Positions 16,455 through 24,808 of a stretch of 49,607 nucleotides of DNA are shown here, piece after piece. The translations under genes were made by a program, and so were the position numbers. The notes beneath the pieces are model-generated. The model was not told the DNA's origin. It ran no database searches and saw nothing but the letters and a program-made list of their open reading frames with translations. Source of the stretch: Savagea sp. (GTDB lineage Bacteria > Bacillota > Bacilli > Bacillales_A > Planococcaceae). Positions within the stretch are counted from its first letter, which is position 1, and each line of letters begins with the position of its first letter. The DNA is taken from positions 1 through 49,607 of the forward strand of contig JASLCF010000119.1 of the NCBI GenBank assembly GCA_030146155.1, given 5' to 3'.

Positions 16455-17228
16455 TTAATTTCCTTTAAAATGTGGTTGTCTCTTTTCAATAAATGCTTGA
16501 ATGCCTTCCTTTGCATCCTCGGTATTAAAAATCTCTGAGAATGCTTTTGCTTCTTCTTGTAAACCTTCTTCTAATTCTTCTGTAACCGCTTTCTGAGTAA
16601 GGTATAAAACGTCTGCCACTGAACGCGGACTTTTATTTGTGAATTTTTTTGCTAATTGAATTGCGTCATCTAGGAGCGTATCCTCTTCAAAAAGATGATT
16701 GACTAATCCAATTGCTAGCGCTTTCTTTCCTGTGATCGGTTCACTCGATAAAATCATTTCTAATGCATGAGCCCTGCCTACAGCACGTGGTAACCTTTGT
16801 GTTCCACCATATCCTGGAATAATCCCTAGTTGCAGTTCTGGCAAGCCTATTTTGGCATGTTCAGTAGCTACTCGGATATGACAACTTAAAGAGAGCTCTA
16901 GGCCACCTCCAAGTGCTGCGCCGTGTATTGCGGCGATGACTGGTTTATTGAACGTTTCAATGAGAGTAAAAACACCATGTCCTTCTTTAGCAAAGCTTTC
17001 GAATCCTTCATCCGTTTGAAAAGATGTAAACTCTTTAATATCTGCTCCTGCCGAAAAAAATCGCCCTTCGCCATGTAACACGACTGCTCGAACTTCATCA
17101 TTGTGTTGAATGGATTCGAATTTACTTTTCAAATCCATTAACACTTTTGAACTGAGTGCATTTGCTGGCGGGTTATTGAAGGTGATCACTGCTACTTTTT
17201 CCGAGATTTTCATCGTTGGTAAAGTCAT
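16455..17228 (-). CDS. fadB: Enoyl-CoA hydratase/isomerase (FadB-like)
   Basis: A 257-residue crotonase-fold protein. The oxyanion-hole segments are visible (FSAGADIKEF near 58-67 and AALGGGLELSLSCHIR near 104-119), and the catalytic glutamate region LPELQLGIIPGYGGTQRLPR follows. Expected to hydrate trans-2-enoyl-CoA in beta-oxidation. It corresponds to B. subtilis fadB (ysiB), between fadR and etfB. The monofunctional length means it lacks the 3-hydroxyacyl-CoA dehydrogenase half of the E. coli protein also called FadB. Confidence 0.9.
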   Translation of the reverse strand: MTLPTMKISEKVAVITFNNPPANALSSKVLMDLKSKFESIQHNDEVRAVVLHGEGRFFSAGADIKEFTSFQTDEGFESFAKEGHGVFTLIETFNKPVIAAIHGAALGGGLELSLSCHIRVATEHAKIGLPELQLGIIPGYGGTQRLPRAVGRAHALEMILSSEPITGKKALAIGLVNHLFEEDTLLDDAIQLAKKFTNKSPRSVADVLYLTQKAVTEELEEGLQEEAKAFSEIFNTEDAKEGIQAFIEKRQPHFKGN

Positions 17229-17252
17229 CGTATTGCCTCCTTTTTGTCCACA

Positions 17253-17837
17253 TTATTGCTTTAAAATACCTTGTAATAACAATTGATGTACTTGTTCTGT
17301 CAACCCAACTAAATCATATTTTTGACCTGTCATTACCCAAGTTGTACACGTCTCATCAATCGTTCCAAAAATCATTTGACGTACAATCCGTAAATCTGTC
17401 GTTTCACTGATTTCGCCTTGTTCTTTCCCTGCTTGTAAAATTCGGTCAAGATGAACAAGGTATTGTTTCAATACTTCGTTGATTTTTGTGCGTAACGGAA
17501 GGCTAGATTGTCTAAGCTCCAGTTGTGTTACAATAGCTAAATGATGATCTTGTTGCAAGATCGTATAATGATTTTCAATCATTTTATACAATTTCTCTGA
17601 CATCGTCATTTCTTCAGCTACTACTTGCTCTAAGTTCTCGATAAATGCTCCCATTTTTTCCTCAAATACAGAAATGAGAATATCTTCTTTGTTTTTAAAG
17701 TATAAATAAATCGTTCCGTCGGCTACGCCAGCTTCTTTTGCAATTTTAGACACTTGTGAACCATGGTAACCGTTATCCGCAATCACTCGGACTGCAGCAT
17801 CAATAATTTGTTTATACTTTGGTTTTTCTCTTTTCAT
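17253..17837 (-). CDS. fadR: TetR-family repressor of fatty-acid degradation (FadR)
   Basis: A 194-residue TetR regulator. The helix-turn-helix is in IIDAAVRVIADNGYHGSQVSKIAKEAGVADGTIYLYFKNKEDIL (about 10-53), and the C-terminal domain should bind long-chain acyl-CoA. Same length and gene context as B. subtilis FadR, which represses lcfA, fadB and etf genes and releases DNA on acyl-CoA binding. The longer frame is rejected because GGTGGTGA precedes the ATG at 17837. A perfect 12-4-12 palindrome in its own leader indicates autoregulation. Confidence 0.92.
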   Translation of the reverse strand: MKREKPKYKQIIDAAVRVIADNGYHGSQVSKIAKEAGVADGTIYLYFKNKEDILISVFEEKMGAFIENLEQVVAEEMTMSEKLYKMIENHYTILQQDHHLAIVTQLELRQSSLPLRTKINEVLKQYLVHLDRILQAGKEQGEISETTDLRIVRQMIFGTIDETCTTWVMTGQKYDLVGLTEQVHQLLLQGILKQ

Positions 17838-17861
17838 CACTTCACCACCGTTACAATTAAA

Positions 17862-17889
17862 AATAGTGAATGAACCGTCATTCACTATT
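17862..17889. promoter_or_regulatory. FadR operator at the fadR promoter
   Basis: AATAGTGAATGA and TCATTCACTATT form a perfect 12-bp inverted repeat around ACCG, containing the TGAATGA-N4-TCATTCA core of the B. subtilis FadR site. It lies directly downstream of the -10 box, where binding would block initiation. Confidence 0.8.
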
Positions 17890-17890
17890 G

Positions 17891-17919
17891 ATAATAACTG
17901 ATATTTAATTTGCCGTCAA
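17891..17919 (-). promoter_or_regulatory. Promoter of fadR-fadB-etfB-etfA
   Basis: TTGACG (complement at 17914-17919), 17-bp spacer, TATTAT (complement at 17891-17896). It starts right at the lcfA stop codon, so the downstream operon can be transcribed independently of lcfA. Confidence 0.7.
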
Positions 17920-17922
17920 TGA

Positions 17923-19605
17923 TTATGCATGTTTCATTTTTTCTTTTTCTTCATCAATCAACACACGACGCAAGATTTTTCCTACTGCTGTTTTTGGTAA
18001 TTCTGCTCTAAATTCATATTGTCTAGGTACTTTAAATGAAGCCAAGTACTTCCGAGCAAATTGATTAAGTTCTTCTTCAGTGACAGTCTTACCTTCTTTT
18101 AAAACGACAAATGCTTTTACTGTTTCACCACGATAAGGGTCTGGGATACCTACAACGACACATTCTTGAATTGCTTCATGTTCGTATAATACTTCTTCAA
18201 CTTCTCTTGGATAAATATTAAAGCCACTTGCAATAATCATGTCTTTTTTTCGGTCGACGACATAGAAGAATCCTTCCTCATCCATATAGCCCAAATCGCC
18301 AGTTAATAACCATCCCTCATGGAATGTTTCTTTTGTATCTTCTTCACGATTCCAATAGCCTTTCATCACTTGAGGCCCTTTTATTGCTATTTCTCCTACT
18401 TGACCTTGTTCTACTTCCTTCCCATCTGGACCAAGTAAAATTGCATCGGTATTCGGCCATGGTAAACCAATAGATCCATCTACTCTTTTTCCACCCCAAA
18501 CTAAGTTTGCATGAGTAACTGGCGAAGTTTCTGTCAGTCCATACCCCTCAACAAGACGTCCACCTGTTACTTTTTCAAATTGGTCCTTTACTTCTACTGG
18601 TAATGCTGCTGATCCACTAATACAAGCTTTAATAGAAGATAAGTCGTATTTAGGTAATGTTTTTGCATTTAAAATACCAATATAAATCGTAGGTGCTCCC
18701 GGGAAAAGTGTTGGACGTTGTTTATCTATTGTTTTTAATGTTTCTTCCACATCAAATTTTGGTAGTAAAACCATCTTATGTTGCATCATCACAGATAATA
18801 TTAAAACTGTTGTCATTCCGTATACATGGAAGAAGGGTAAAATCCCTAAAACAGTCTCTTCTCCTTTTTCTGACTCATACAACCAAGCGTCACACATCGA
18901 AACGTTTGAAATCAAGTTTTCATGCGTTAAAATTACGCCCTTTGGAGGTCCAGTAGTTCCCCCTGTATATTGCAATAATGCTGCATCATTATGAAAATCA
19001 AATGAATGTTCTTCTAAAGGAAGACCCTCTTTTTTGATAATATCTTTCAAATGATGGACATTATGCTCTTTTGATAAATCCACAATCACCTTTGTTTGCT
19101 TTCTTTCGATAAATGGATAAATAACGTTTTTAGGGAATGGTAAAAAATCTTGTACACCAGATACAATAATATGCTCCAAATCAGTACCCGTTCTAGCTTT
19201 AGATACACGTGGAAATAAAATAGGTAATGTAACGATAGCCTTTGATCCTGAGTCTTGCAATTGATAGGCTAACTCTCGCTCTGTATACAAAGGATTGGTT
19301 TGCACTACAATTGCTCCAGCTTGTAAAATTCCATAATACGCGATCACCGCTTGTGGACTATTAGGAAGCATAATCGCCACACGGTCTCCTTTTGTTATTC
19401 CAATTGACTGTAAATAGGCAGCAAAGTTTTTTGCATATTGTGCAACTTCACCATACGTTAATTCTTTCCCTAAAAAATGGATGGCCACTTTATTCGGGAC
19501 CTCACGACCAGCAATTTCTAAAAAAGAATGAATAGGCACTTGTTCATAGTGAATTTCTGCTGGTATTTGTTTAGGATATTGTTTTAACCAAATCTTTTCA
19601 GTCAT
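17923..19605 (-). CDS. lcfA: Long-chain fatty-acid-CoA ligase
   Basis: A 560-residue adenylate-forming enzyme that activates long-chain fatty acids to acyl-CoA. Motifs: the phosphate loop YTGGTTGPPKGV (about 214-225), YGLTETSPVTH, TGDLGYMDEEGFFYVVDRKKDMI in the hinge region, and the catalytic lysine in PKTAVGKILRR near the end. Start with AAGGGGG upstream. Placed upstream of fadR as in B. subtilis lcfA, with its own promoter bearing a FadR-like site. Peripheral on the membrane in homologues. Confidence 0.93.
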   Translation of the reverse strand: MTEKIWLKQYPKQIPAEIHYEQVPIHSFLEIAGREVPNKVAIHFLGKELTYGEVAQYAKNFAAYLQSIGITKGDRVAIMLPNSPQAVIAYYGILQAGAIVVQTNPLYTERELAYQLQDSGSKAIVTLPILFPRVSKARTGTDLEHIIVSGVQDFLPFPKNVIYPFIERKQTKVIVDLSKEHNVHHLKDIIKKEGLPLEEHSFDFHNDAALLQYTGGTTGPPKGVILTHENLISNVSMCDAWLYESEKGEETVLGILPFFHVYGMTTVLILSVMMQHKMVLLPKFDVEETLKTIDKQRPTLFPGAPTIYIGILNAKTLPKYDLSSIKACISGSAALPVEVKDQFEKVTGGRLVEGYGLTETSPVTHANLVWGGKRVDGSIGLPWPNTDAILLGPDGKEVEQGQVGEIAIKGPQVMKGYWNREEDTKETFHEGWLLTGDLGYMDEEGFFYVVDRKKDMIIASGFNIYPREVEEVLYEHEAIQECVVVGIPDPYRGETVKAFVVLKEGKTVTEEELNQFARKYLASFKVPRQYEFRAELPKTAVGKILRRVLIDEEKEKMKHA

Positions 19606-19732
19606 TATTTTTCCCCCTTCTGTGTTGAATTATTGTTGTTCATCCCTATCTAACATACTACATAAGTTTGTATCCGCTTACAACTTTTTTCGTACAGCTC
19701 CTGTACATGTTCTCGTTAATTATTTTTCTAAC

Positions 19733-19760
19733 ATAATAGTAATTTAGTTGAAAATGTGAA
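19733..19760 (-). promoter_or_regulatory. lcfA promoter
   Basis: TTCACA (complement at 19755-19760), a 16-bp spacer and TATTAT (complement at 19733-19738). Its -35 box overlaps the FadR-like site. Confidence 0.55.
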
Positions 19761-19775
19761 TGGTTATTCATTATT
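19756..19775. promoter_or_regulatory. FadR-like operator at the lcfA promoter
   Basis: The sequence GTGAATGG-TTAT-TCATTATT retains most of the FadR consensus half-sites. It overlaps the lcfA -35 element, consistent with repression. Confidence 0.6.
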
Positions 19776-19810
19776 AAGCCTTTTGTCCACGGGTAGAATT
19801 AAATCATCTA

Positions 19811-19857
19811 AAAAAAAGTTATTCACAAAAGAAACTCTTTCGTGAATAACTTTTTTT
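19811..19857. terminator. Terminator after yshE and the small peptide gene
   Basis: A perfect 16-bp outer stem (19811-19826 with 19842-19857) with A and T runs on either side. It overlaps the stop codon of the small peptide gene by two bases. Confidence 0.88.
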
Positions 19858-19936
19858 ATTGAGTCACTAACCAATAAATTCCTACACCTATAAAAATGAC
19901 ACAGGCAGCAATTAATATTTTTGATAACTTTTCCAT
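19856..19936 (-). CDS. Small single-span membrane peptide, 26 residues
   Basis: A short frame starting at ATG 19936 encodes MEKLSK, then a 16-residue hydrophobic stretch ILIAACVIFIGVGIYW, ending LVTQ. A Shine-Dalgarno-like TAGGAG lies 9 nt before the ATG and includes the yshE stop codon, so translation is probably coupled to yshE (12 nt between stop and start). The frame ends exactly at the operon terminator. I do not recognise a family; the lysines before the span suggest the N-terminus stays inside. It could be a small partner of the YshE membrane protein. Reality as a gene is inferred from ribosome site, coupling and composition only. Confidence 0.65.
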   Translation of the reverse strand: MEKLSKILIAACVIFIGVGIYWLVTQ

Positions 19937-19948
19937 TTTTATCTACTC

Positions 19949-20368
19949 CTACGCTGTAATACTTGCACCGATTACAAATGATAAACCAATTGAGATAACA
20001 AGTGAAATAAAACCGACTGCCCGATTATCATTTTCAATCTCTTGATCCACTTTAAATTTAGGAGTTAAAAATTCAAATAACCAATAAGCAAAAACAAGTA
20101 AAGTAAAACCATACAATCCCCAACCGAGCATCATAGGTAAAGTTGAGTGTTTTTCAATTGAAAATCTAAAAACATTGGCCACCCCAAAGATCTTTCCACC
20201 AGTTGCTAATGCAACTGCAAGGTTTCCATTTTTTATTTCTTCCCAGTTGTTGTATTTTGTAACCATTTCAAATAACACCATAGAAACGATTAGAAATAAA
20301 ACGGTCACACTAAAATAGCCGGCTGTTTCTACTAATGGATTTCCCCAGAAATCAAATCCTTCACTCAT
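19949..20368 (-). CDS. yshE: DUF350 membrane protein (YshE-like)
   Basis: A 139-residue membrane protein with about four hydrophobic helices in the DUF350 pattern (paired helices; NLAVALATGGKIFGVANVFR and DNRAVGFISLVISIGLSFVIG). Function is not established for the family. Position equals B. subtilis yshE, between lcfA and mutS2, and it is 14 bp downstream of mutS2, so it is co-transcribed with it. It is followed by a small membrane peptide gene. Confidence 0.82.
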   Translation of the reverse strand: MSEGFDFWGNPLVETAGYFSVTVLFLIVSMVLFEMVTKYNNWEEIKNGNLAVALATGGKIFGVANVFRFSIEKHSTLPMMLGWGLYGFTLLVFAYWLFEFLTPKFKVDQEIENDNRAVGFISLVISIGLSFVIGASITA

Positions 20369-20382
20369 TTTTTACCACTCCC

Positions 20383-22734
20383 TTATTTTAATTCTGCAAC
20401 GGTTACACCAAATCCACCTTCACCTGCTTCACCGAATCGATAATTCTTTACGCGTGAGTGACGTTTCAGCAAAGTCTGCACACCTTCACGTAATGCACCG
20501 GTTCCTTTTCCGTGAATGATATGAATTTGATGTAAATTTGCCAATAACGCATCATCAATATATTTTTCAGTTCGTTGGATAGCTTCTTCATAGCGTAAAC
20601 CTCTTAAATCTAGTTCCATTTTAATTGGAGCACTCGAACGTTTAACTGTTGTTACACTCTTCATTTTTTCTTTTTTAGGACGGATGTATTCTAAACGACT
20701 TTCTGGTAAATTCATTTTTAATATGCCTATTTGTACGACCCAATCTCCCGTGTCTAATTGATCGATTAACGTTCCTGTTTGCCCATAGTCAAGTGACTTC
20801 ACTTCATCACCTATTTTTAGAGGTCTTGTTTCGACTTTCTTTTCTTTCGGTTGATTGACACGCTTAGGCTGCGCTTGATTTAATCTCTTTTTCATTTCGA
20901 TTAGTTCGTGTTCTTTAACTTGAGCACTTGTATGCATTCTTAAGTTTCTTAACTCAGTCATAATCGCTTCTGATTCTTCAGATGCTTTTCTAACAATTTT
21001 TTCTGCTTTCTCAGTCGCTTTTTCTAGGAGGCGTTGCTCATTTTTTTGTATTTCTTCTAATTCTTTTTCTAAATCTCTTCTTAATTGCTCGGCTTCAGCG
21101 AGTTGAATTGCCATCTGTTCACGATCTTTCTCAGCATGAATGCGGCTTGTTTCTAAAGAAGCTATCATCTCGTTCACTTCGCCTGAATCTGTTCCTGTAA
21201 ACTTTTTAGCACGATCAATAATATGGCGATTGAGGCCTAAACGATCTGATATTTCAAATGCATTACTTCTTCCTGGTACTCCTATTAATAAACGATAGGT
21301 TGGGCTTAATGTATCAATATCAAACTCCACACTCGCATTTGCTACTCCTTGACGATTATAGCCATACGCCTTTAATTCAGGATAATGAGTGGTTGCCATG
21401 ACACGTGCGCCTGTTCCATGTACCTCGTCTAATATACTGATTGCTAATGCCGCCCCTTCTTGAGGGTCTGTTCCTGATCCAAGCTCGTCGAATAGTAACA
21501 AAGAGCGTTCATCAAATTTCTTTAATATGTCAACAATGTTCACCATATGAGAAGAAAATGTACTTAAGCTCTGTTCGATGGATTGCTCATCCCCAATATC
21601 TGCGTAAATGGAATGGAAAACAGCGATTTCAGAACCATCTAATACAGGGATAGGTATACCTGCTTGAGCCATTAATGTACATAAACCTACTGTTTTAAGT
21701 GTAACAGTTTTACCACCTGTGTTTGGACCGGTAATCACAATCGTTGTAACTGCGTCACCAAATTCAATCGTATTAGCTACTGCTTCCTCAATAGGCAATA
21801 AAGGATGACGTGCTTTTGTTAACTTAATATACCCCTTATCATTCACTCTAGGTGTAGTGCATCGATTAGCTACACCATATTTCGCTTTCGCAAAAATGAC
21901 GTCGATAGCAGCTAGACCATCTGTAAGCATAAATAATTCTGTAGCTACTGCACTCACTTCAGCTGACAAGGCAATTAATATTTTTTCGATTTCTTCTTTT
22001 TCCTTCATAGCTAACGTTCTAATTTCATTATTAAGTTGAACTATGCTGTTAGGTTCAATAAACAGTGTTTGTCCTGAGGAACTCATGTCATGCACAATTC
22101 CACCATAATGAGAGCGATATTCAGCTTTCACAGGCAGTACATAACGATCATTTCTAATCGTTACAATTGTCTCTGATAGCATTTTTGAAGCATTGGCTCC
22201 TCGAGTATAACTCTCAAGACGGCTTCTCACTTTGGCTTCTTCTGCTCTTTTCTTTTGTCTCACAGCCCGTAATGTTGAAGAGGCGCTGTCTAATACACGG
22301 CCATTTTCATCGATAGATTGTTGAATTTCTTTTTCTAAATGTGTCACGATAGGTAGTTGCTCTTTCTTTTCAGTTAATAAGGGAATCGACAATTCATTTT
22401 CATCGTTGATCTGATCGATAAACATGCGGATTTGTTTACTCGCACGAATGGTACTAGCAATTTCCATTAACTCTTGAGCAGATAGTACTCCTCCAATTTG
22501 TGCACGGCGGGACTGAGGCTTGATATCAAAAATACCACCTAATGGAATGGAAGCGTAAACGCGTAAAACAGCAAGCGCTTCGTCCATTTCATCCAATTTT
22601 TCTTGTACCTTTTCAATTTCTTGCATAGGTACCAATTCTTCTATTTCTCTCTGACCAAGATGAGTCGCACAGTGTTTAGCAACTTCTTGAATCACTTTAT
22701 TAAACTCTAATGTTTGTAAGACACGTTGATCCAT
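20383..22734 (-). CDS. mutS2: Endonuclease MutS2
   Basis: A 783-residue MutS paralogue lacking the mismatch-recognition domain. Seen: clamp/lever helices, Walker A GPNTGGKT (about 332-339), Walker B LLLFDELGSGTDPQEG (about 411-426), long charged coiled-coil region (about 510-640), a KOW-like linker (GDEVKSLDYGQTGTL), and a C-terminal Smr domain with LDLRG and HIIHGKGTGALREGV. Bacillus MutS2 acts in recombination control and in ribosome rescue by splitting collided ribosomes. An earlier GTG is possible, but AAAGGGAG is better spaced for the ATG at 22734. polX, present upstream in B. subtilis, is missing. Confidence 0.94.
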   Translation of the reverse strand: MDQRVLQTLEFNKVIQEVAKHCATHLGQREIEELVPMQEIEKVQEKLDEMDEALAVLRVYASIPLGGIFDIKPQSRRAQIGGVLSAQELMEIASTIRASKQIRMFIDQINDENELSIPLLTEKKEQLPIVTHLEKEIQQSIDENGRVLDSASSTLRAVRQKKRAEEAKVRSRLESYTRGANASKMLSETIVTIRNDRYVLPVKAEYRSHYGGIVHDMSSSGQTLFIEPNSIVQLNNEIRTLAMKEKEEIEKILIALSAEVSAVATELFMLTDGLAAIDVIFAKAKYGVANRCTTPRVNDKGYIKLTKARHPLLPIEEAVANTIEFGDAVTTIVITGPNTGGKTVTLKTVGLCTLMAQAGIPIPVLDGSEIAVFHSIYADIGDEQSIEQSLSTFSSHMVNIVDILKKFDERSLLLFDELGSGTDPQEGAALAISILDEVHGTGARVMATTHYPELKAYGYNRQGVANASVEFDIDTLSPTYRLLIGVPGRSNAFEISDRLGLNRHIIDRAKKFTGTDSGEVNEMIASLETSRIHAEKDREQMAIQLAEAEQLRRDLEKELEEIQKNEQRLLEKATEKAEKIVRKASEESEAIMTELRNLRMHTSAQVKEHELIEMKKRLNQAQPKRVNQPKEKKVETRPLKIGDEVKSLDYGQTGTLIDQLDTGDWVVQIGILKMNLPESRLEYIRPKKEKMKSVTTVKRSSAPIKMELDLRGLRYEEAIQRTEKYIDDALLANLHQIHIIHGKGTGALREGVQTLLKRHSRVKNYRFGEAGEGGFGVTVAELK

Positions 22735-22753
22735 GCCTTGCACTCCCTTTCTA

Positions 22754-22785
22754 TAAAAAAGCTTCCCTACTCAACATGGGAAGCT
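22754..22785 (-). terminator. Hairpin with U tract between cvpA and mutS2
   Basis: An 8-bp stem (22778-22785 with 22760-22767) with a 10-nt loop, followed by CTTTTTTAT on the minus strand. It overlaps the cvpA stop codon and may attenuate read-through into mutS2. Confidence 0.6.
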
Positions 22786-23326
22786 AACTTTGTGTATAAG
22801 TAAACCACCAGTTTTGCATCAACTTGGATACAATCGGTGTGTGCTCCACCATCATTTTCCCAAAAAGTGAATGCGATAGGCTCGTTTGAATACTTTCAAT
22901 AGGTAATAAAGATAAAACGGACACAATGATAAATATCACGAAATAAATTTCAATAAAGCTTAGGCCCGCAGCAATCCATCTCGTATAAAATGGAGCAAGT
23001 GGAAAGTATCGTACAATATCAAATACCGCAAGAACTACTAAAATCAGTAGGTAGGATACGATAAAAATGATTAAAAATGCCAGTGCACGATAGAAAGTTA
23101 CATCAAAATCTAATGTTGCAGGCGCCCACTTCACTAATTCATGCGCTTGAACATTTGGATAAGGTATCCACAGCACAAAGAGCTTTGATAGCTTCACATA
23201 ATATATTCTAGCAATAATAAGCGCAATTAAAAAACCAACCATTCGCATGGATTGGACGACTACACCACGTTGGAACCCGATAATAAACACACCTAAAAGG
23301 ACAAAGATAAGTAATAAATCTAACAT
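22784..23326 (-). CDS. cvpA: CvpA family membrane protein
   Basis: A 180-residue protein with four hydrophobic helices and the family pattern near the N-terminus (LDLLLIFVLLGVFIIGFQRGVV). CvpA proteins are linked to colicin V production in E. coli and to membrane homeostasis more broadly; the molecular function is unclear. It is 10 bp after zapA and corresponds to B. subtilis yshB. Confidence 0.85.
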   Translation of the reverse strand: MLDLLLIFVLLGVFIIGFQRGVVVQSMRMVGFLIALIIARIYYVKLSKLFVLWIPYPNVQAHELVKWAPATLDFDVTFYRALAFLIIFIVSYLLILVVLAVFDIVRYFPLAPFYTRWIAAGLSFIEIYFVIFIIVSVLSLLPIESIQTSLSHSLFGKMMVEHTPIVSKLMQNWWFTYTQS

Positions 23327-23336
23327 TTGATTTTCG

Positions 23337-23597
23337 TCAACCCTTCAACTGTTTCAATTCTTCTTGTAATTGTTTCATCTGTAATTCAAGTTTCATTTGT
23401 TGATTCACAGTATTAACAGCAGTCAATACAGCAAGCTTTGTTCGGTCAAGGGCAGGGTTCATTTGACGAATCAGTTGCATTTGCTCATCTACTTGATTGG
23501 CAACCTGAGTCATATGTTCTTTCGTTTCTTCTCCGACCATTGTGTATGTCTGACCACAAATCTCTACTGTGACTCGGAGTTTTTGTTGCTCTTCCAT
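23337..23597 (-). CDS. zapA: Cell division protein ZapA
   Basis: An 86-residue Z-ring-associated protein that bundles FtsZ filaments. N-terminal globular part (RVTVEICGQTYTMVGEETKEHM) and C-terminal coiled coil (LAVLTAVNTVNQQMKLELQMKQLQEELKQLKG, about 53-84) are both visible. GAGGAGGG precedes the ATG at 23597; the longer frame upstream is rejected. Length matches B. subtilis ZapA (YshA). Divergent from rnhC. Confidence 0.92.
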   Translation of the reverse strand: MEEQQKLRVTVEICGQTYTMVGEETKEHMTQVANQVDEQMQLIRQMNPALDRTKLAVLTAVNTVNQQMKLELQMKQLQEELKQLKG

Positions 23598-23846
23598 ACA
23601 AGCCCTCCTCAATTTCACTTCATGATAGTTTATCATACCATGAAATTACTATGTAACGGAACCATTAGATCTAGTATTTTAAAGCTATTTTTTACGCGGT
23701 CAGCAAGTTACTCCTTAATACTCAATAAATAACAAGAAAAAAGAATTCTTCTTACACTTCCATACGACTCTCCTACCAACTACTCTCTACTCCTCAAAAC
23801 ATGTATACTTGTCTTACTACACCTTATTTGAAAGAAGTGAATAAAA

Positions 23847-24764
23847 ATGTCTACTATCGTTCTCCAATTAGAAGCTCCTATCATTCAACAAATTAAATCG
23901 ATTTATAAAAACTCTAGTCTTACCCCTTCTGCCTCATACATCGATGCAATGTTTGATGTGAATGGTACAAAAATTACAATTTATCATTCAAAGAAGGTGA
24001 TGTTTCAAGGAAAAGATGCAGCAGTCCTTGCAGCACCTTTTCAGCAGCAGAGCATACAAAAGAAACCCAAGTCCTCTCGAGTACCCTCTGTTCTTCCAGA
24101 CAACATTTCTACCGCTTCTGTAATCGGATCGGATGAAACAGGCACTGGGGATTACTTTGGTCCAATGACGGTTGCAGCTTGTTATGTTGCCGCTCAAGAC
24201 ATCGGATGGTTAACTGAACTAGGTGTAAAAGATTCAAAAATGTTAACAGATGAGCGAATGCGTACATTGGCTCCGCTACTTCAAGAGTCTTTAACGCACA
24301 GTGTACTCGTTTTACCCAATAAAAAATACAACGAGATACAACCCACAATGAACCAAGGAAAGATGAAAGCGATGATGCATAATCAAGCTTTGCTACATGT
24401 CTTAAGAAAATTAGATACTGTTGAACCCGACTGGATTTTGATTGATCAGTTTGCAGAATCTAATACTTATTTTAATTATCTTGTTGATGCACCACATATA
24501 GTGAAAGAGAAAGTTTGTTTTGCTACAAAAGCAGAACAAATTCATGTAAGTGTTGCTGCTGCTTCAATTATTGCACGTGTAGCTTTTCTAAATGAAATGG
24601 ACCAACTCAGTCAACAACTAGGGATATCTATTCCTAAGGGAGCAGGTGCAAAAGTAGATGAAGTGGCTGCGCGCATCTTAAAAAAATTCGGTGAAGAGAC
24701 ATTGCACAGCATGACAAAATGGCATTTTGCTAATACTCAAAAGGCAAAGAAACTTACAAAATAA
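23847..24764 (+). CDS. rnhC: Ribonuclease HIII
   Basis: A 305-residue enzyme that cleaves RNA in RNA-DNA hybrids. It has the N-terminal TBP-like extension (about 1-85) specific to RNase HIII and the catalytic domain starting at SDETGTGDYFGPM (about 94-106), with further acidic residues in GVKDSKML and DQFAES. Convergent with pheT and separated from it by a shared terminator. Corresponds to B. subtilis rnhC in both sequence and place. Confidence 0.94.
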   Translation: MSTIVLQLEAPIIQQIKSIYKNSSLTPSASYIDAMFDVNGTKITIYHSKKVMFQGKDAAVLAAPFQQQSIQKKPKSSRVPSVLPDNISTASVIGSDETGTGDYFGPMTVAACYVAAQDIGWLTELGVKDSKMLTDERMRTLAPLLQESLTHSVLVLPNKKYNEIQPTMNQGKMKAMMHNQALLHVLRKLDTVEPDWILIDQFAESNTYFNYLVDAPHIVKEKVCFATKAEQIHVSVAAASIIARVAFLNEMDQLSQQLGISIPKGAGAKVDEVAARILKKFGEETLHSMTKWHFANTQKAKKLTK

Positions 24765-24805
24765 AAGCTACAAAGCTCCCATTAAGGAGCTTTGTAGCTT
24801 TTTCT
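24764..24805. terminator. Bidirectional terminator between rnhC and pheT
   Basis: A perfect 16-bp stem (24764-24779 with 24786-24801), a 6-nt loop and T runs on both strands. Confidence 0.9.
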
Positions 24806-24808
24806 TGA

